From Gymnorhina tibicen (lineage: Eukaryota; Chordata; Aves; Passeriformes; Artamidae): a stretch of 64,000 nucleotides of DNA. Numbering within the stretch: the stretch's first letter is position 1; each line of letters starts with the position of its first letter. Below the pieces are notes generated by a model. It saw only the letters and a list, made by a program, of their open reading frames with translations. It had not been told where the DNA came from and did not search any database. Made by a program: the position numbers and the translations under genes. The stretch lies in assembly GCA_013399875.1 (NCBI GenBank), contig VXAZ01003270.1:584913-648912 (forward strand), in the 5' to 3' direction. Shown in pieces: positions 46,166 through 59,240 of the stretch.

Positions 46166-48339
46166 GATGCAGACTGCCAGCTCTTCAGATCTAACCAAGG
46201 GTTTCTGAGCTGAGTATCACTATAGAAATGTCACCTTAGAGATCTGTTTAGAGAAAACTTCATGCTGAATGAAAGATGGGTGCCAAAAAACTCTTCCAGG
46301 GACTGTGACTCTAATTGAAAATTAATCCTCCTTCAAAGAAAACTTAACAATTCTCATTCATCACATCTGTGGTTATAACGACACATTAAGTTACCATAGA
46401 TAAATCTTTCCCATTGAAGACTCTTGATTAATTTTTAAATTAATGTTTTCCATAGCACATTTTTTAGATTATAAGGAATTTATTTCAGTTTTTGTGAAGT
46501 CGTCATGTAAGAAGGAAAGTAGAAGGAGACTGATGATGAGTCACAGTCTTCCTAGTTACTTAAGACTGTGGGTGAACAAAAACCTTATTGCAGTAAATGC
46601 CAAAGAAAGTACCATGGAAGCCTGACTCATGCTTGTAATGGAAATTTAAAATCCAGGTCCTGGAGTAGAAACCACCATAACAAAACGCCAGAAATGCTAA
46701 CATTTAAAATGATTTGGGGTTTTTTTTTTTTTTTCAGATAAAAAATATACACTAGTAATATGATAACAATCTAAATCATTCATCACCATAACCATTTCAT
46801 TTGCTTTATCTCAAAACTTGCAACAAATACAGTTATGAACTCATTCCAGCAATGCTTTATTCAGACCATACAGCAGGAATTGCAGAGTTGTAACTATTCA
46901 TGCATTGTAGGATAGGCATTCACCATGCATCTAACTCTTTGCTTGTTTCACTGAACCTTTGTGAAACATTCCTGTCAAATATGAGGAAAGCGGTAACCAT
47001 AATAAGGTCTTCAAACGAGTCTTGTTTATTGTTTAGTAAAGCAGAGTAAATTGAGAGCAATGTCTTTCTCTGCAAGAGAGCTTGAGTGCTGTTGAAAGGA
47101 GGGCTGGAAAACAAGCATGACAACACTAGGAGCTATGTTGACAAAAGGTTTGCATCACAGAAGTTTAATATTTATTTGTTCTCTGTTCATACCCTGGCTG
47201 ATAAACATCAAAGGCTAGATTACTCCCACAAATGAACAAAAAATAATAGCTTTCCAGAGATGAATTTTTAACTGTACTTCTAAAAAACAGTGGAGAAGGA
47301 AAAAGAAAGTTAGTTTGGTCTGTTTTCTGACTGAAATGCTTCTGATAAATGCCTCACCATGAACCAGTCTCCCTTACAAGGAGTTCAAACCCTTTTGATG
47401 TACACTTAGAACACCTTCTTTGCTAGAGCATAGTCCCATCCTGTTTTCACTTGAATGGTCTGTGTGCAAAACCGCATTGTGATTCATGGCCCATATGGAG
47501 CCTCTGTCCCGTTTTCCCACATTCCATTTCTAATTTTCCTGTAGAACTGAATGCAAAATCTTATCTCACAATAATGCGACTTAAGCCTTGATCTCATAAG
47601 GATCTGTGGAGTGCTGACCTGCAACCTAAATAGCTTAAATTGGTGCTGTTTCACTGAATCAATGGAATTTATTTCACCTATGGATTTTCTCTATCCATGA
47701 GGTGCTAAACACTATAAATGTCTACATCTATCTCTCCAACCTCAAAGGAGTTACTCAAAACCTTCAGGCCAAGTCTTAAAAGGCTTCTGCTTACAACTGA
47801 AAGGTAAGTGTGTGAGAGAAGAGACACCTTAAAAATGAAAGGTTTAACATACAGATTGTTTTAAGGCTGTGTAACATCGATCAATATTCTCCAGAAGAAA
47901 ACTGAAGCTTACACATTCGAGGTGAGATTTATCTACTGTGAATTACTATGATCTTTAAAACAAAGGAAAGAGAAACATGCTGCTTAATTTTCAGCAGTAA
48001 GGTGTTCAGCCAGGAAATGAAACTAAAAAAAGATATTGTCAAGGTAACTTAATAAAGGAAACTTACTGTTCAAAGTCAATTCAGAACACCTGTCCAACTA
48101 ATAATATTTCAAATTATTTTGTGAGACAAATAATCACCTAAGTCAAAATAATTTGCAGACAGTCAATATCACTGAAGAAATTAGTACACAGACGATAATA
48201 ACGAGAACTCAGACAGGCCAAGGAAAATATTAACAAGGTGGATAACTCAAGCAGCAATGTATTTTGCATTGAGTAATGGGATTGTAGTATTCATTTATTG
48301 TATTTGTGCTTAAAGCTGGGGGAGGGGGACGGGTGAAAA
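46166..48339. other. Unique AT-rich non-coding DNA
   Basis: No gene recognised. A 17-base T run lies at about 46718-46734. Confidence 0.5.
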
Positions 48340-48740
48340 AAGAGCAATGAGAATCAGAAATATGGAAAATGAGACAATTGGACTTATTTAGCTGACAATA
48401 AAGAGCACTGAATCAGGTATGGCAAAGCCATCACCTATTAGAAAAGCTACTGCAGAGGAGCAGGAGCAATCTGTTCTCCATGTCCAGGGAGGATAGGACA
48501 AAAATTTATGGGTTTAAACTTCAGTGAGGAAGATTGGAATAAACATATGAAGAAACTTTAAAACAGTGAGACAGTGAAGTACAGCATCAGACTGCCATGA
48601 ACAGCTATGCAGTCCACATCACTGGAGCTCTCTAGGGTCTCTTTACATGCACATCTGCAAGGAATGACACAGACACTGCTGATCTTGCTTTGGGACACAG
48701 CGATAGAGTAGATGACCTCAACGTACTTGGAATCTGAGGG
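48340..48740 (+). mobile_element. Ancient CR1 LINE 3' end, plus orientation
   Basis: A strongly diverged CR1 copy. Phrases still visible include AATCTGTTCTCCATGTCCAG, GGATAGGACAAAAATTTATG, GGGTTTAAACTTCAG and, near the end, GAGTAGATGACCTC in place of the usual GGACTAGATGACCT. No octamer tail remains. The divergence suggests an older CR1 lineage than the 10.9, 45.3 and 57.2 kb copies. Confidence 0.75.
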
Positions 48741-51700
48741 GGTTTGTGAGATACATAGTACAAAAACTAATTACCACTTGTAAAGTTTAGGAATGCCCAG
48801 GGGATGTTGCATTGAAAAGGGACACTTTCCAGGTTTAACAGCAAGTTGTTTTCCCTGATTTATATGTTAACAATCACAAGGAATACATTTTAGAAACCAA
48901 AATGAGAAAAGGTCTAATGTTCCCAATTCCCCCTGTAGTTGGTGACAACAGTCCTGTTGATCTCAAGGTAAAAAAGATTAGGAGCAAGCAAAAAGTAATA
49001 CACCATGGTCTCATAGCTGTAAATTATTAATATAAAATGTTTCCAGTGCCTCCTGCAAATCATTCTGAAAATACACCAAATCTTATTATTTTCATAGTGA
49101 CAGCTTACAAGAATGAATTCTCTGAGTGCAGTGCTGGAGCTTTAGTGAATATAATACACAAAACTCCACTTGAGGGAAAATCCTTATCTTACTTACATAC
49201 TTCGGAAATGCCACTGAAAATCTAAGATAGATAGATAGCTAGAACACCCAGTTGAAGGAGTAATATTTTCCTGTCATCTGATCTCAGTGTTCCCAGCTCC
49301 CCCTTTATCTGTTTTATTTGCCCTGCACTTACAATCTTCAATGTCTCTTTGAACCATAATCCTCTCTAGCCCGCTGGGCCCTAGCCCTTATGTGTAAATG
49401 TTACTGCCACAGTGGTCATGCGTAGAGAAATACAGGGGTTTATGGAAGAATCTCACTTTTGAAATGAAGACTGAGAAATATACACTACAACAATTATAAA
49501 CAGGCAAAACAAAGCAGGGAGAGAAATCAATAAATGATTGTGAGCTGGATTTTTGTCTTACGGTGCACTTCACTTTGCTGGAGAAATTCAAGTCTCTAGA
49601 GCCATTTGCAGTCCTAGACTGAGACTAATACCATAAGAGACTCTACCCTTTGCAAAAGCCATCTGGGAACAAAGCACACTGAGACAATCTGTGTTCTGAA
49701 GTTTGGGAGAGGGATAGCCAGCCCATGGACCACAGCAAGCAAGGACTGGACTAGAGAACACTTTTCTCTCTTCCATGTTTGTGCAGTCTGATTGATAAGC
49801 CAACCAAGTTGGGTATTGTGGGTGCTAGAAAATGGGGAGGGACAGACTCCTATGCAGACTGAAAGGTTTTATTAAATCAGCTACAGCTGTGCAAGGGTAG
49901 TTATATTGATCTGAGCTCCAGCTTTTTATAAGGAACTGTAAATACATAGAAATTGACCAGCCCTTGCCTAGAGAGTGATTGGTCATCAGTTAAAACCAGA
50001 AGCAAATTTATCACCTGTTTTAATCTCTTAAATTTTCCACAGACCATATAATTTACTGTTACATTGTTCTGAGTCTGTTTGTTAGTTTATCTAAAACATG
50101 TTTACCATATAGATATGCAGTTTCATTTGAAGACAGAAGAAACAAAGAAATGCATCGATGCTTGCAGTTTTTTTGTCCTCTCCATCCCTGCAAATGCTTG
50201 ATTATCCCATAGTTAAAAATCAGTGTTGTATTTGTCATTTGAATTGTTCTAGCTTTAACTTCCAATGGTTTTCATTCTTGCAATATCTTTTTTTCAAAAG
50301 GTTGAAGAGCCAATTGGTATCTGCTGTTTTCCTCTCCTGAAGATCTTTATACACCTTAATTAAGTAACTTTTCAAGCTACTTTTGATAAGTTATGCATAT
50401 TGATTTCTCACTGGAAAGCAGTTTCTTTACTCATCAGAACATTTTGCAGCTCTCTCTTCAATCAGATTTTCCTTTTGAAAAATATGGCAAGTACAGTAGA
50501 AACCAGCAAGAATAAATTCCAACTCTGAAACCTTATGACAAAGTTTCCTCAGGGTTCTTCATTCACCATCCTGGAATCTTCAGTCAGCTATTTGCCATTT
50601 TCCATCTATTTCTAGCTAGGTTGGATCAAACAGTGCTCTGAAACATCTTTCCAGATGCTGATGATTAATTTTAATCAATGGCCGAAGTGGTATTTGGCAA
50701 TATATCACTTAATACTCTAACTTCACAAGTAGTTGATCTTCTGTTAGATGGCTAATGTTCAATATCATCACTGATAATACTGCATGAGCTGGGCTGCTGA
50801 ATTGTATTGTGGTGTGAGATGAGACAAGTTCTTTTTCTCCACCTCTTCCTTCTCTATAAGTCCTCTGAGTTAATAACATAAATAATAAAGGAAATTTTCT
50901 CCAAAACCTGCATGACAATGTCATAGGATTGTCAATTTTAATTCTTGAAGGATTAAAAGGGATATTTATGCTATTTCACTGTGGGTACCTTATTTAACCT
51001 GTTTAGATTCCTAATGAGTGTGATTCAGTCCAGGAACTTAACTTTGGTGTCGTAGATTAAGGCTTACTGGGAGAGGAAGCTGTAAACCAGGAAATATCCT
51101 AAGTATTATTTAATACACCCACTCTTTTTCTGCTCAGACTATCATGCATGGAAAGCAGCAAACAGGAGAAGAGTGTCAAAAAGAATGATCTTTGCTTAGG
51201 TAGCTTCTCAAAAAAAAAAAAATCACATGGTACAAACTTTCTATAATTAGAAAGTTTGAAGATCCCCTTTTACTTTTGCACCCATCAAGATAATTTTTCA
51301 AGGAACATTTTACCTGCAACTCTGTGAACTCCAGTTTACCCTTTGCGATTCAATCTGATGAAAAAATGGTAGACAGAATGGAGTTATTTACTATTTGCTG
51401 GAAAAAAGCTACATTATGAGAGTAAATTATGCTTCTGGGAAGCAAAAAGACCTGCTTCTTAACTCGATGAGATTAGAGGCCTCTGGGCATTAAAATTACA
51501 TCAGTAGAGCAAATTTGCACAGGTAAATTGAAGGTATGTGTTAAAAACCCATCTTAACATAATGAACAGCCAGTAAAATACTCTCCTCTCAGGGACGTGG
51601 TCCATGGACAAGGAGCCAAGGATATCCCAGACCTCTGCCTTGCCCTTGTTCAGTGTGCCAGGCAAGGTCTTGTTGGTGCCACAGTGCCAGAACTAGTCAG

Positions 51701-54700
51701 CTGCTGCTGGCCCCAGACAGGCAGGGATGAAGGTAAACGGTCTGATGGAAGCTAGAAGGCTACAAAGCACCATTGTCTAGCAACCAGAATTATACCAGAC
51801 CACTGATCATGTATGTGGGCATTGCATTTATTCTTTGAGAACTTTTTATTCTTCCAAAGAATATGTTATATCCGATCACTTCATAAATGCTGAGAATCAT
51901 GTTGCATGAAGCAAACATTATTTCAGTCAGTAGAAACAAATAATAAATTGTTTGAGGAGTCTTATTATAATGGTGTCAGAACAGGCACAATTTTGACTGT
52001 GGCACAGATGACATGGGTTAAGACTAAACATCTGTAGTTTCATATCTGATGTTACAGTAACTCAAAGAATCCCTCAGAACATAATCAGAACACGTCTCTT
52101 GTCATTCAGGTGAATGGCTACTAAAAAGACATTCTGGAAGCATTAAAGAGAAACTGCAAATTTAGCTATGAAATAATGCTGACTGACTTAGCAAGTAAAA
52201 CTTTGTACCCAGATTTTCCAAAGCACTGAAATTAAACATCAAATTTTATTGTGATATGTTATCATGCCTACATTTCATAAAGAAATCTATGGAAGTACTA
52301 AGAAAACTAATAATCTTAACTGAAACCCACAGTGTAGCCTTCAGCACTGAGCTGTTGGCTCACCTTTAGCACATGCTTGAAATAAAACATTTAAACACTA
52401 TCCTAAATCAATGTGCTCTTTTAAATGGAATCTTCCAAAAAACAGCAAAAGACATGTTGTGGTCAATACACGTGGGGCACTTTATTAGTCATTTCCATGT
52501 ATATTTGTATGTATTCCTCAGTGAGTTAATACTTTGTTCCTTTTGTTATTGTTTTTTAGGTATTGTGTAGGACTGGAAAGAGTTCTAGGACATCTGTGCA
52601 GACCTATGCTCATATAAACAGACACATCATGTATTGATCCACTTTTAAAAACCCCAGCTTTCTTACTGGAAGACTATTCCAGAATATCTACCTCCCTACA
52701 GACCAAATCTCCAGTGCACATACACAAAGCATGCTCAAATTGTATTATATTGATTACCTTCCTTTTCAGGGATTCTGTTTAGTATCCTGTATCCCATGAA
52801 ATTTCTCATCAGGTTGGTAAATGAATACTGTGGGTGTCTCCTCATGCATCATTAGGAACCTTCTTCAGTAGCTCAAGGCAATAATTAGAAAGAACCACAA
52901 GAAGAAATTAATTTATTCTCAAGCATGATAAATCAGATATAGGGGTATACACAACACCCTTAGATTTTTTTTTAAGATACATGATTGTTGTAAAAAAATA
53001 TGTAAGAGTCAACCATTTCTATTTTAATCAGGATCATGTAAAGTGTAATTCTCAACCCAGAGGTTCAGCTATCCATGATCAAGGACTGGTTTCATGCAGC
53101 TGTGTGATCTTGACTCAGTTTTACTAAGGAAATTGTGACAGGGTGTGACAAAAACACATGAGCTAAATCTATGCCAGAAAAGAAAAGCAAAAATACAGAT
53201 AGAAATGTAATAGTTAAGATTCTAATAGTTAACACTTTGAGGATTTTGGAGGAAGAAAAGCTGACAAAGAAAGATGGAATTCCCTATAAGAAGAAGGGGA
53301 TGAGAGGTGGGTAGGAAGGAGGCTACAGATTCTCTAAGATGGCAGCTTCAAAACATCAAGGATCAGACCCTTCCACGGACTAACAAACTCTTCCGGCATG
53401 ATTAATAGCTGAGTGCACCAGTGTCTCTCCAGCTGTGTGAGTGTAAACTGGCCCTTCTGGCCTGCTGGACCTGCCTGCCTCTTTGAATTAACCAGTAAGT
53501 TAAAAATCAACATGCATTCTGTGTCCGTCCTGCAGATTCTCTGTGCATTCAACAAATGTCACCTGGATTATGTGACCCAGAAAGGAAGAATACCAAGAGG
53601 CTTCACTGCTGCAACTGCTCCAAGCTTTGCTGGGTCAGCACCACAGGCTGGCCACAGCTTGTCTTTGTCTCACCTACCTTCTACTGAGTAGAAAACATCT
53701 CTTCACTTCTTGAGATTTGATTACTATATTCTCTGTGTCCATAGTAGTGATGATATAATGTAATAACAGACAGGAAAAACTGAAGCCTATTTCTTTTCCT
53801 TTTGAAGCAAATAGGCAAATATGTAGGTAAGAAGTGAGACTTCAGGCAGGAACCCAAATTTCTCCTCCACTTTTTTCCTGTGGACCATTTCTCACTTTAC
53901 AACTTCCATAAACCCACTCAACATTAGTACTTCACATGCAGAGAACAAGATGTGATACCTGATGTTCTGAGTTTGCCCATTTTTTTTCCTAAAGCCTTGA
54001 ACAATTTCTTACTGTGGTATGTCAGCATTCTCCTAAAAGAGATAGAACAGACAGAAAGGACTGGGTTTTAATTCAAAACATGATCCTATTGAACACATCA
54101 CAGTAGATGACCACAGACATTATTGGCAAAATCTTATTTGTTGGAGCTTAATCTCTGATTAACAGCTTCCCTGGCTCAATTTTGCATTTATATGGGGTCA
54201 TTCTGCTGAGATGAAAAGTGCATTTAAAGCCTTCTCATTCTTTTCTGAGCAAAACATGACCTAGATACCAAGCCTATTATAGCCTAATAGAAATAACTTG
54301 ACAATCACCAAACTCATTTAACTGTGCACATTTTGTGAGTATCTTTTCAGCCTTTTGAGGCCTGTTTACAAGGCTCAAGGTGAGATATTGCATGCAAAAC
54401 CTAGGTATTTACAAAATGCTGATAATATAAATTTATTGAATTTGCACTTTTTGCCCTTAGAGAAATATGTTGTACAATCCCTACGCTACATTTTACTCAA
54501 GGGTCATAAAGACTTACCATGAATCAAATTTTGCAGCGTATTTTTGATATAGGGTTATATTATACGCCCCATTTTATGGATGTGCAAATAGTCATAGGAA
54601 AGTAATGTGATTTCTCAAGTGCCACAGTGCCAGGTAGGATTTCTCTCATCTAATATTATCTGCCTGTGGGTCAAGTCTAGCCAGATTGTCTCCATGACCT

Positions 54701-57164
54701 TTATTGCTAAAAGGAAGACACATTTGTCCAGAGAATGATGCATCTCACCTCTCTTCCACCTTACATTATTCCATCTTTCTACCTTAAACATTTATCTTAG
54801 GCTGACATAGATCACCTTATGGATGCAGCCACTCCTTTCCATTTGCTACAGAGGGTACTTTGATGACTAGCTCAGACTTGACAGCTTTTAGACAGATAAG
54901 GTTAGACAGCTATATTATTGATATTAGGTGATACGGAGGCCACCTTTAGTGATAAATAGAAGGTGGGCTCATCAGTTTCTTTCCCTGTCTTGATTTAAAA
55001 GATCTGAATTGAATGTATTACGGGTCTGTGGTACTTATTACCTTTTGCAATGTGCTATCTTCCTTGTTTATGCAAAGACCGTTATTAACAGCAACAGCAA
55101 AAACCAACCACATACGCATTCCTGCAAATTATTATAGGATTTCTTCAGCAAAATTGAAAGTTATGCTGATTTACGCTTCTTGAGCATCTTGTCCTTTTAG
55201 AACAAGTGTGAACTAACAAGGGAGTTAATACAAACAATTTTCTTGGGTAAAGCTTCTTGAGTAATGGCCCTTTAAATGTTAAGCGACCTGGGCCTGAAAC
55301 AGTTATGCATGTAAAAACAAGACTGCAAATATACCACAAAAACTTTCAAGATCTCTCTATCTAAGTTTTGTGTTGGGTCTGGGTTTGTTGTTGTTTTGGG
55401 AGTTTTTTTGATGGAGTAGTACTGTTAGTAGGTGCCTGCAGTGAACTAGTGAACTGATTGTCTTTTAACATCTCTGAGCTCCACAAAAGAAAGGAGCAGA
55501 AATAATCATAAAAGTTTTGGGAAAAAACAACATTGGATTTTAAATGGTACTGTGTTTTCATTTAGGCATTAGAACTTGATACAGTGTAATTAAAGACAGA
55601 GACACAGCCATGTTTAATCTCTGGTGCCTGATTCCTCTTCAGGACACAGATCACTAAGAAAATTATTCAGAATGGTTTGCAGAGAATGAAGACATTAATC
55701 AGAGATTGAATTCTCAACAAGAGATGAAGTCCTATAGGGATCAAAAACTCTGAACACAGTCACTCAGTTGCTGAAATTGAAGAGAAAGTTATTTCGATAG
55801 CTTAAGAGTGAACCCTTCTACTGTGAGTAACACTGTGATACTCAAGAAAATGAGGTATAAATGATGGCAGGGCTCTTGCAGTTCAGAGAAGCAAGTCATG
55901 AATGATTTTTCTGTCTGTTAGAAATAAGCTGGGACTTAAAAATTACTTGAGTGGTTTGACCTCTCTGACACTGTGACCCAGAGAAGTTGAGAATAATTTT
56001 GGAAAACTTCCAGCTCTTCTTTAGCTTTGGGAAGCTTCAGTAAGTACGTAGGTAGTATGAAATAAACACAAACCAAGATTTACTAAGCATCCACTACACA
56101 TTTTATACTTGCAACAGCCCCAAAAGGTAGAAAAAAGAATGGCACATGGTTAATGCTGGCATCTGTTTTGGTTGGTTCAGCCATACTGGCTTTACTCTAG
56201 AGATACTACTAAATGACAGTCAAGTGATTAACTCTGCAGTGGCTGTTACTTTCAGAGAACAGTAATGGCAACAGCTTCAGTCAAGGTACTGTAGTCTCTC
56301 TAATTTGCTCTGCAAATGTAACAGAGAGAAAAATATCATCTTGCCTTTTTATGATTTTCATTAAATGGTTCTTAAACAAAAAGGAGAAAGATCGTGAGAG
56401 ACCTCTTTGGCAAAGTGCTGGTAGCAGTAGAAATAATTTTTTCTAATATATAAAAGGAATATGTTTCAAAAGCCTTTCGAAGTGTAAAGATAGATTTTTC
56501 TTGCCAGTATGTACTTTAGTGTCAAGGCCTGTATCATATTCTCAAGGTCAGTTTCTCCCATTTATGAATCCTTTGCCATTTTTTCCTCAGAACCAGACAA
56601 GCTATTTGTATTAAGAGATGGATGGATGAGGGGAGAGGCCTGTTTCATCCACAGCTGGAGACCCTACTACCTTTCCTCCCTTGCTCGGTTGCTGTGAGGT
56701 GACAGAGACTGTTACAACACAGACTGTGCATCCTGTGACTAATTTATACCAGTGTCAAAATGCTTTGTAGTAACATTTGGTGAAGTTCCAAGAATAGAAT
56801 ATGCAGCAAAATTTTACACTACCAACTCAGTCTAAAAGCAAGAAAAGGAATGGCTCTATTTTTCCCCACATTTTCTTAGATAATACTGTCCAGGTGGTCA
56901 ACCAGATACAGTCACAAGGAATATTTAAGCATTATCATATTACGTCCTTCAGAGGATGAAAATTACAATAAGTGAGCCAATTTTCAATCACCTTTTCTCC
57001 ACTGTTCCCTTGTGAGCATTCTGTCACCAAGAGTATCCGTATGGTAAACACATCAAGTACAGATAAGTCTGGAGCCTACTGCTCCTCAAGACAGAGTACA
57101 TAATTCTTCTGTAAGTCTGTTAAATTAAACTTTTAGATTGACTATTATAAAAAATTTCCTCTTT
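48741..57164. other. Long unique AT-rich stretch
   Basis: No gene recognised over 8.4 kb. It holds a short GATA run at 49224-49236, an 11-bp-stem inverted repeat at 51233-51258 after a 13-A run, and a GC-richer segment at about 53330-53690 of unknown origin. There is also a candidate conserved block at about 54110-54480 and a G/T tract at 55365-55412. Frames of 60-92 codons show no family signature. Confidence 0.5.
51233..51258. repeat. Inverted repeat, 11-bp perfect stem, 4-base loop
   Basis: CAAACTTTCTA (51233-51243) and TAGAAAGTTTG (51248-51258) are exact reverse complements around TAAT. Confidence 0.9.
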
Positions 57165-57352
57165 GAGAGAGCTTTGAAGCAATGGGACCAGTTGCCCAGG
57201 GAAGTGGTTGTGTCACCATGTCTGGAGGTATTTAAAAAATGTGTTAATGTGGCAGTTAGGGATATGGTTTAGTGGTGGACTTGATAGTGTTAGGTTAACA
57301 ATTGGACTTGATGATCTTAAAGTTTTTTTCCAACCTAAATGATTCTATGACT
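57165..57352 (+). mobile_element. CR1 LINE 3' end, plus orientation
   Basis: Contains TTGCCCAGGGAAGTGGTTGT, TGTCTGGAGGTATTTAAAAA, GTTAGGGATATGGTTTAGTG, TTGGACTTGATGATCTTAAA and TTCCAACCTAAATGATTCTA, the terminal 190 bp of a CR1 subfamily common in songbirds, ending at an ATTCTATG octamer. Heavily 5'-truncated. Confidence 0.94.
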
Positions 57353-58885
57353 TTACACCAAATAGTGTTGGTTCATCAACCAACCCAAAGGAAATACCAC
57401 AGGAGGTGGAGGGCATTGAAATGGTAGCAATACTCTGGATGGGACTATACTCACAAAAAATATTTCTTGACTCTCCATTTCTCATTCCAACCCAGCTTCT
57501 CAGCTTGAAATTGCCAGTAATTGATTTTGTGAATTTTTTTGTAAAAAAGTGAAATGATACCTAGATTTTCAAACATCCAATTGTAGTGACATAAATGCAG
57601 TTGTTTTCAAATTTGCATAGGGAGAATGAAGGACTTACATGCTTTTTTTTAATATATGAACTCTACTTAGTACTCACTTCCTCTTCTTAGGCATTTGAAT
57701 TTGAATTGCCTGTAGAAAAAAAAAAAGGCCCTACTATAATATCTTTGTTTGTATCAGTAACTATTCAGTGAATGTGGAATACACGCAATTATGTGTACAA
57801 AACTACGTGCTGGTATAAGGAATGTATGTTCTTTAGATGAGTAAACAGACTTGATTAACTGCTTCATTAGAGCACAAGAAAACACATTTACAGCTGAATG
57901 AGGAAGTTCCATTATACTACAAAAATATTTTGGGTTCAGATATATAAAATCTATCTCAGAAAATAAAGCATGCTGAATATAACTTTTTGGTTGGGTTGTT
58001 TTGGGCTTTTTGCCTTACTCTATCACATAATAGGCAATAACTCGGTTGATGTGAAAAGAACCTGTTGGCCTAAATGTTCCTGCAATAATTTGAAGACTTG
58101 TTGCAATAGCAACACTTTTTAAAGGTCTTGTTAGATTGATATGCTACAAACAGATTGCAGAACACGTATATTCTTTTTATTTCAATCAAAACCTGGGAGT
58201 ACATACCTAATCTTTACTTAGGTTAAACTGTATCTAACTCCTCACAATAACTTTTACTAAAGTGATGCAAAAAAATATGGTTTTCTGCAAGCACTGCATT
58301 TATTCTGAATTTTTTTTTTTAATCTGTTGTGAAAATCAAAATTTTTAAAGAAATTCTGTGCTATTTTATTGTATCATTTTATTGCAATAAAGAGAAGGTT
58401 CACTAATTAGACCAGTGAGATTCACAGCAAATGCTGCTAGGATTTATTGTATTCTTGCAAGTCTCTTATAACAGTACAGAGCAGATGACAGGAACTGAAT
58501 CCTAAAAAAGTTGGCCAGATAGACAGTAGCTCCTACAGCGAAAGCCCAGGATCAGCTAGTTTCTGTTTTGCAGAACTAGTAAAGGTTGTTCTTATATCAT
58601 TCTAATTTCTCCATAAATATGTTCTTCGGAATGAAGACAGAAGCTTTAGAGAAATTTGTACAGAATAAATGAATTGTACTTGCTTTATCTACCTAGCATA
58701 TTACTCCAAAGGTTATTCTGTAAGTTTTCCCAGACTAATTATATTGGTTCTTTAACCTTTCAATACATCTCAGATTTATCACTGTTTCTCTGTGAACTAG
58801 CATTATGATGACGAACCTGTAACTGAGAAAAGTTGAGCAATTTAGCCTCTTTAAAACAAATCGGGAAACATTTGCTTCTTTCAGA
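57353..58885. other. Unique AT-rich non-coding DNA
   Basis: No gene recognised. TTTATTGCAATAAA near 58380 is a perfect 14-base palindrome. A short G/T stretch lies at 57987-58010. Confidence 0.5.
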
Positions 58886-58890
58886 ACATT
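58886..58890. repeat. Target-site duplication, left copy (ACATT)
   Basis: ACATT directly before TGTGGTGGGTT. An identical copy follows the LTR at 60227-60231. Confidence 0.8.
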
Positions 58891-58930
58891 TGTGGTGGGT
58901 TGAACGTGAGTTGATGGACAGTCGTTTAGA

Positions 58931-58963
58931 CCAATGACGCTTCTCGAAATTGACACATTTAAA
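58931..58963 (+). promoter_or_regulatory. LTR core promoter candidate (CCAAT and TTTAAA)
   Basis: CCAAT at 58931-58935 is followed 22 bp later by TTTAAA at 58958-58963, directly before the CpG-rich leader. Spacing suits a start site near 58985-58995. Activity is inferred, not shown. Confidence 0.45.
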
Positions 58964-58964
58964 C

Positions 58965-59240
58965 CGCGTGGAGGCGCGGGAATTCTCTCTTGCTCCCGGC
59001 TTTCGGACAGGTAACGGGGCTGCCCGGGGCCGGGCTGGGCCTGGCCGGGCCTGGCTGCTGGGCCCAGAGGGGGCCGGGCCGCGGCCGCGGCTCCGTGCGG
59101 GCCCGCCCCCGGCGCGGCTTAGCAAGATCGTGGCCGCTCAGCTCAGCTCACACCTCAGCCGTTCCTGCTCCGGTAGTGCAGCCCCGCGGCTCCGGGCGAG
59201 CCAGGATAGCCCCCCTCTCTCTGCTGCCCGGCCGCTCGTG
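58965..59240. promoter_or_regulatory. CpG island inside the LTR
   Basis: A dense run of CpG dinucleotides and G+C far above anything else in the window (for example GGGCCGGGCCGCGGCCGCGG near 59071). Survival of so many CpGs suggests low germline methylation or recent insertion. Confidence 0.8.
59010..59011 (+). other. Candidate splice donor (CAG|GTAACG)
   Basis: GGACAG/GTAACG matches the vertebrate donor consensus well and lies about 50 bp after TTTAAA. A second candidate (CCG/GTAAGA) has its GT at 59280-59281. With the acceptor at 60122 either would remove about 0.85-1.1 kb of the LTR. Confidence 0.35.
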
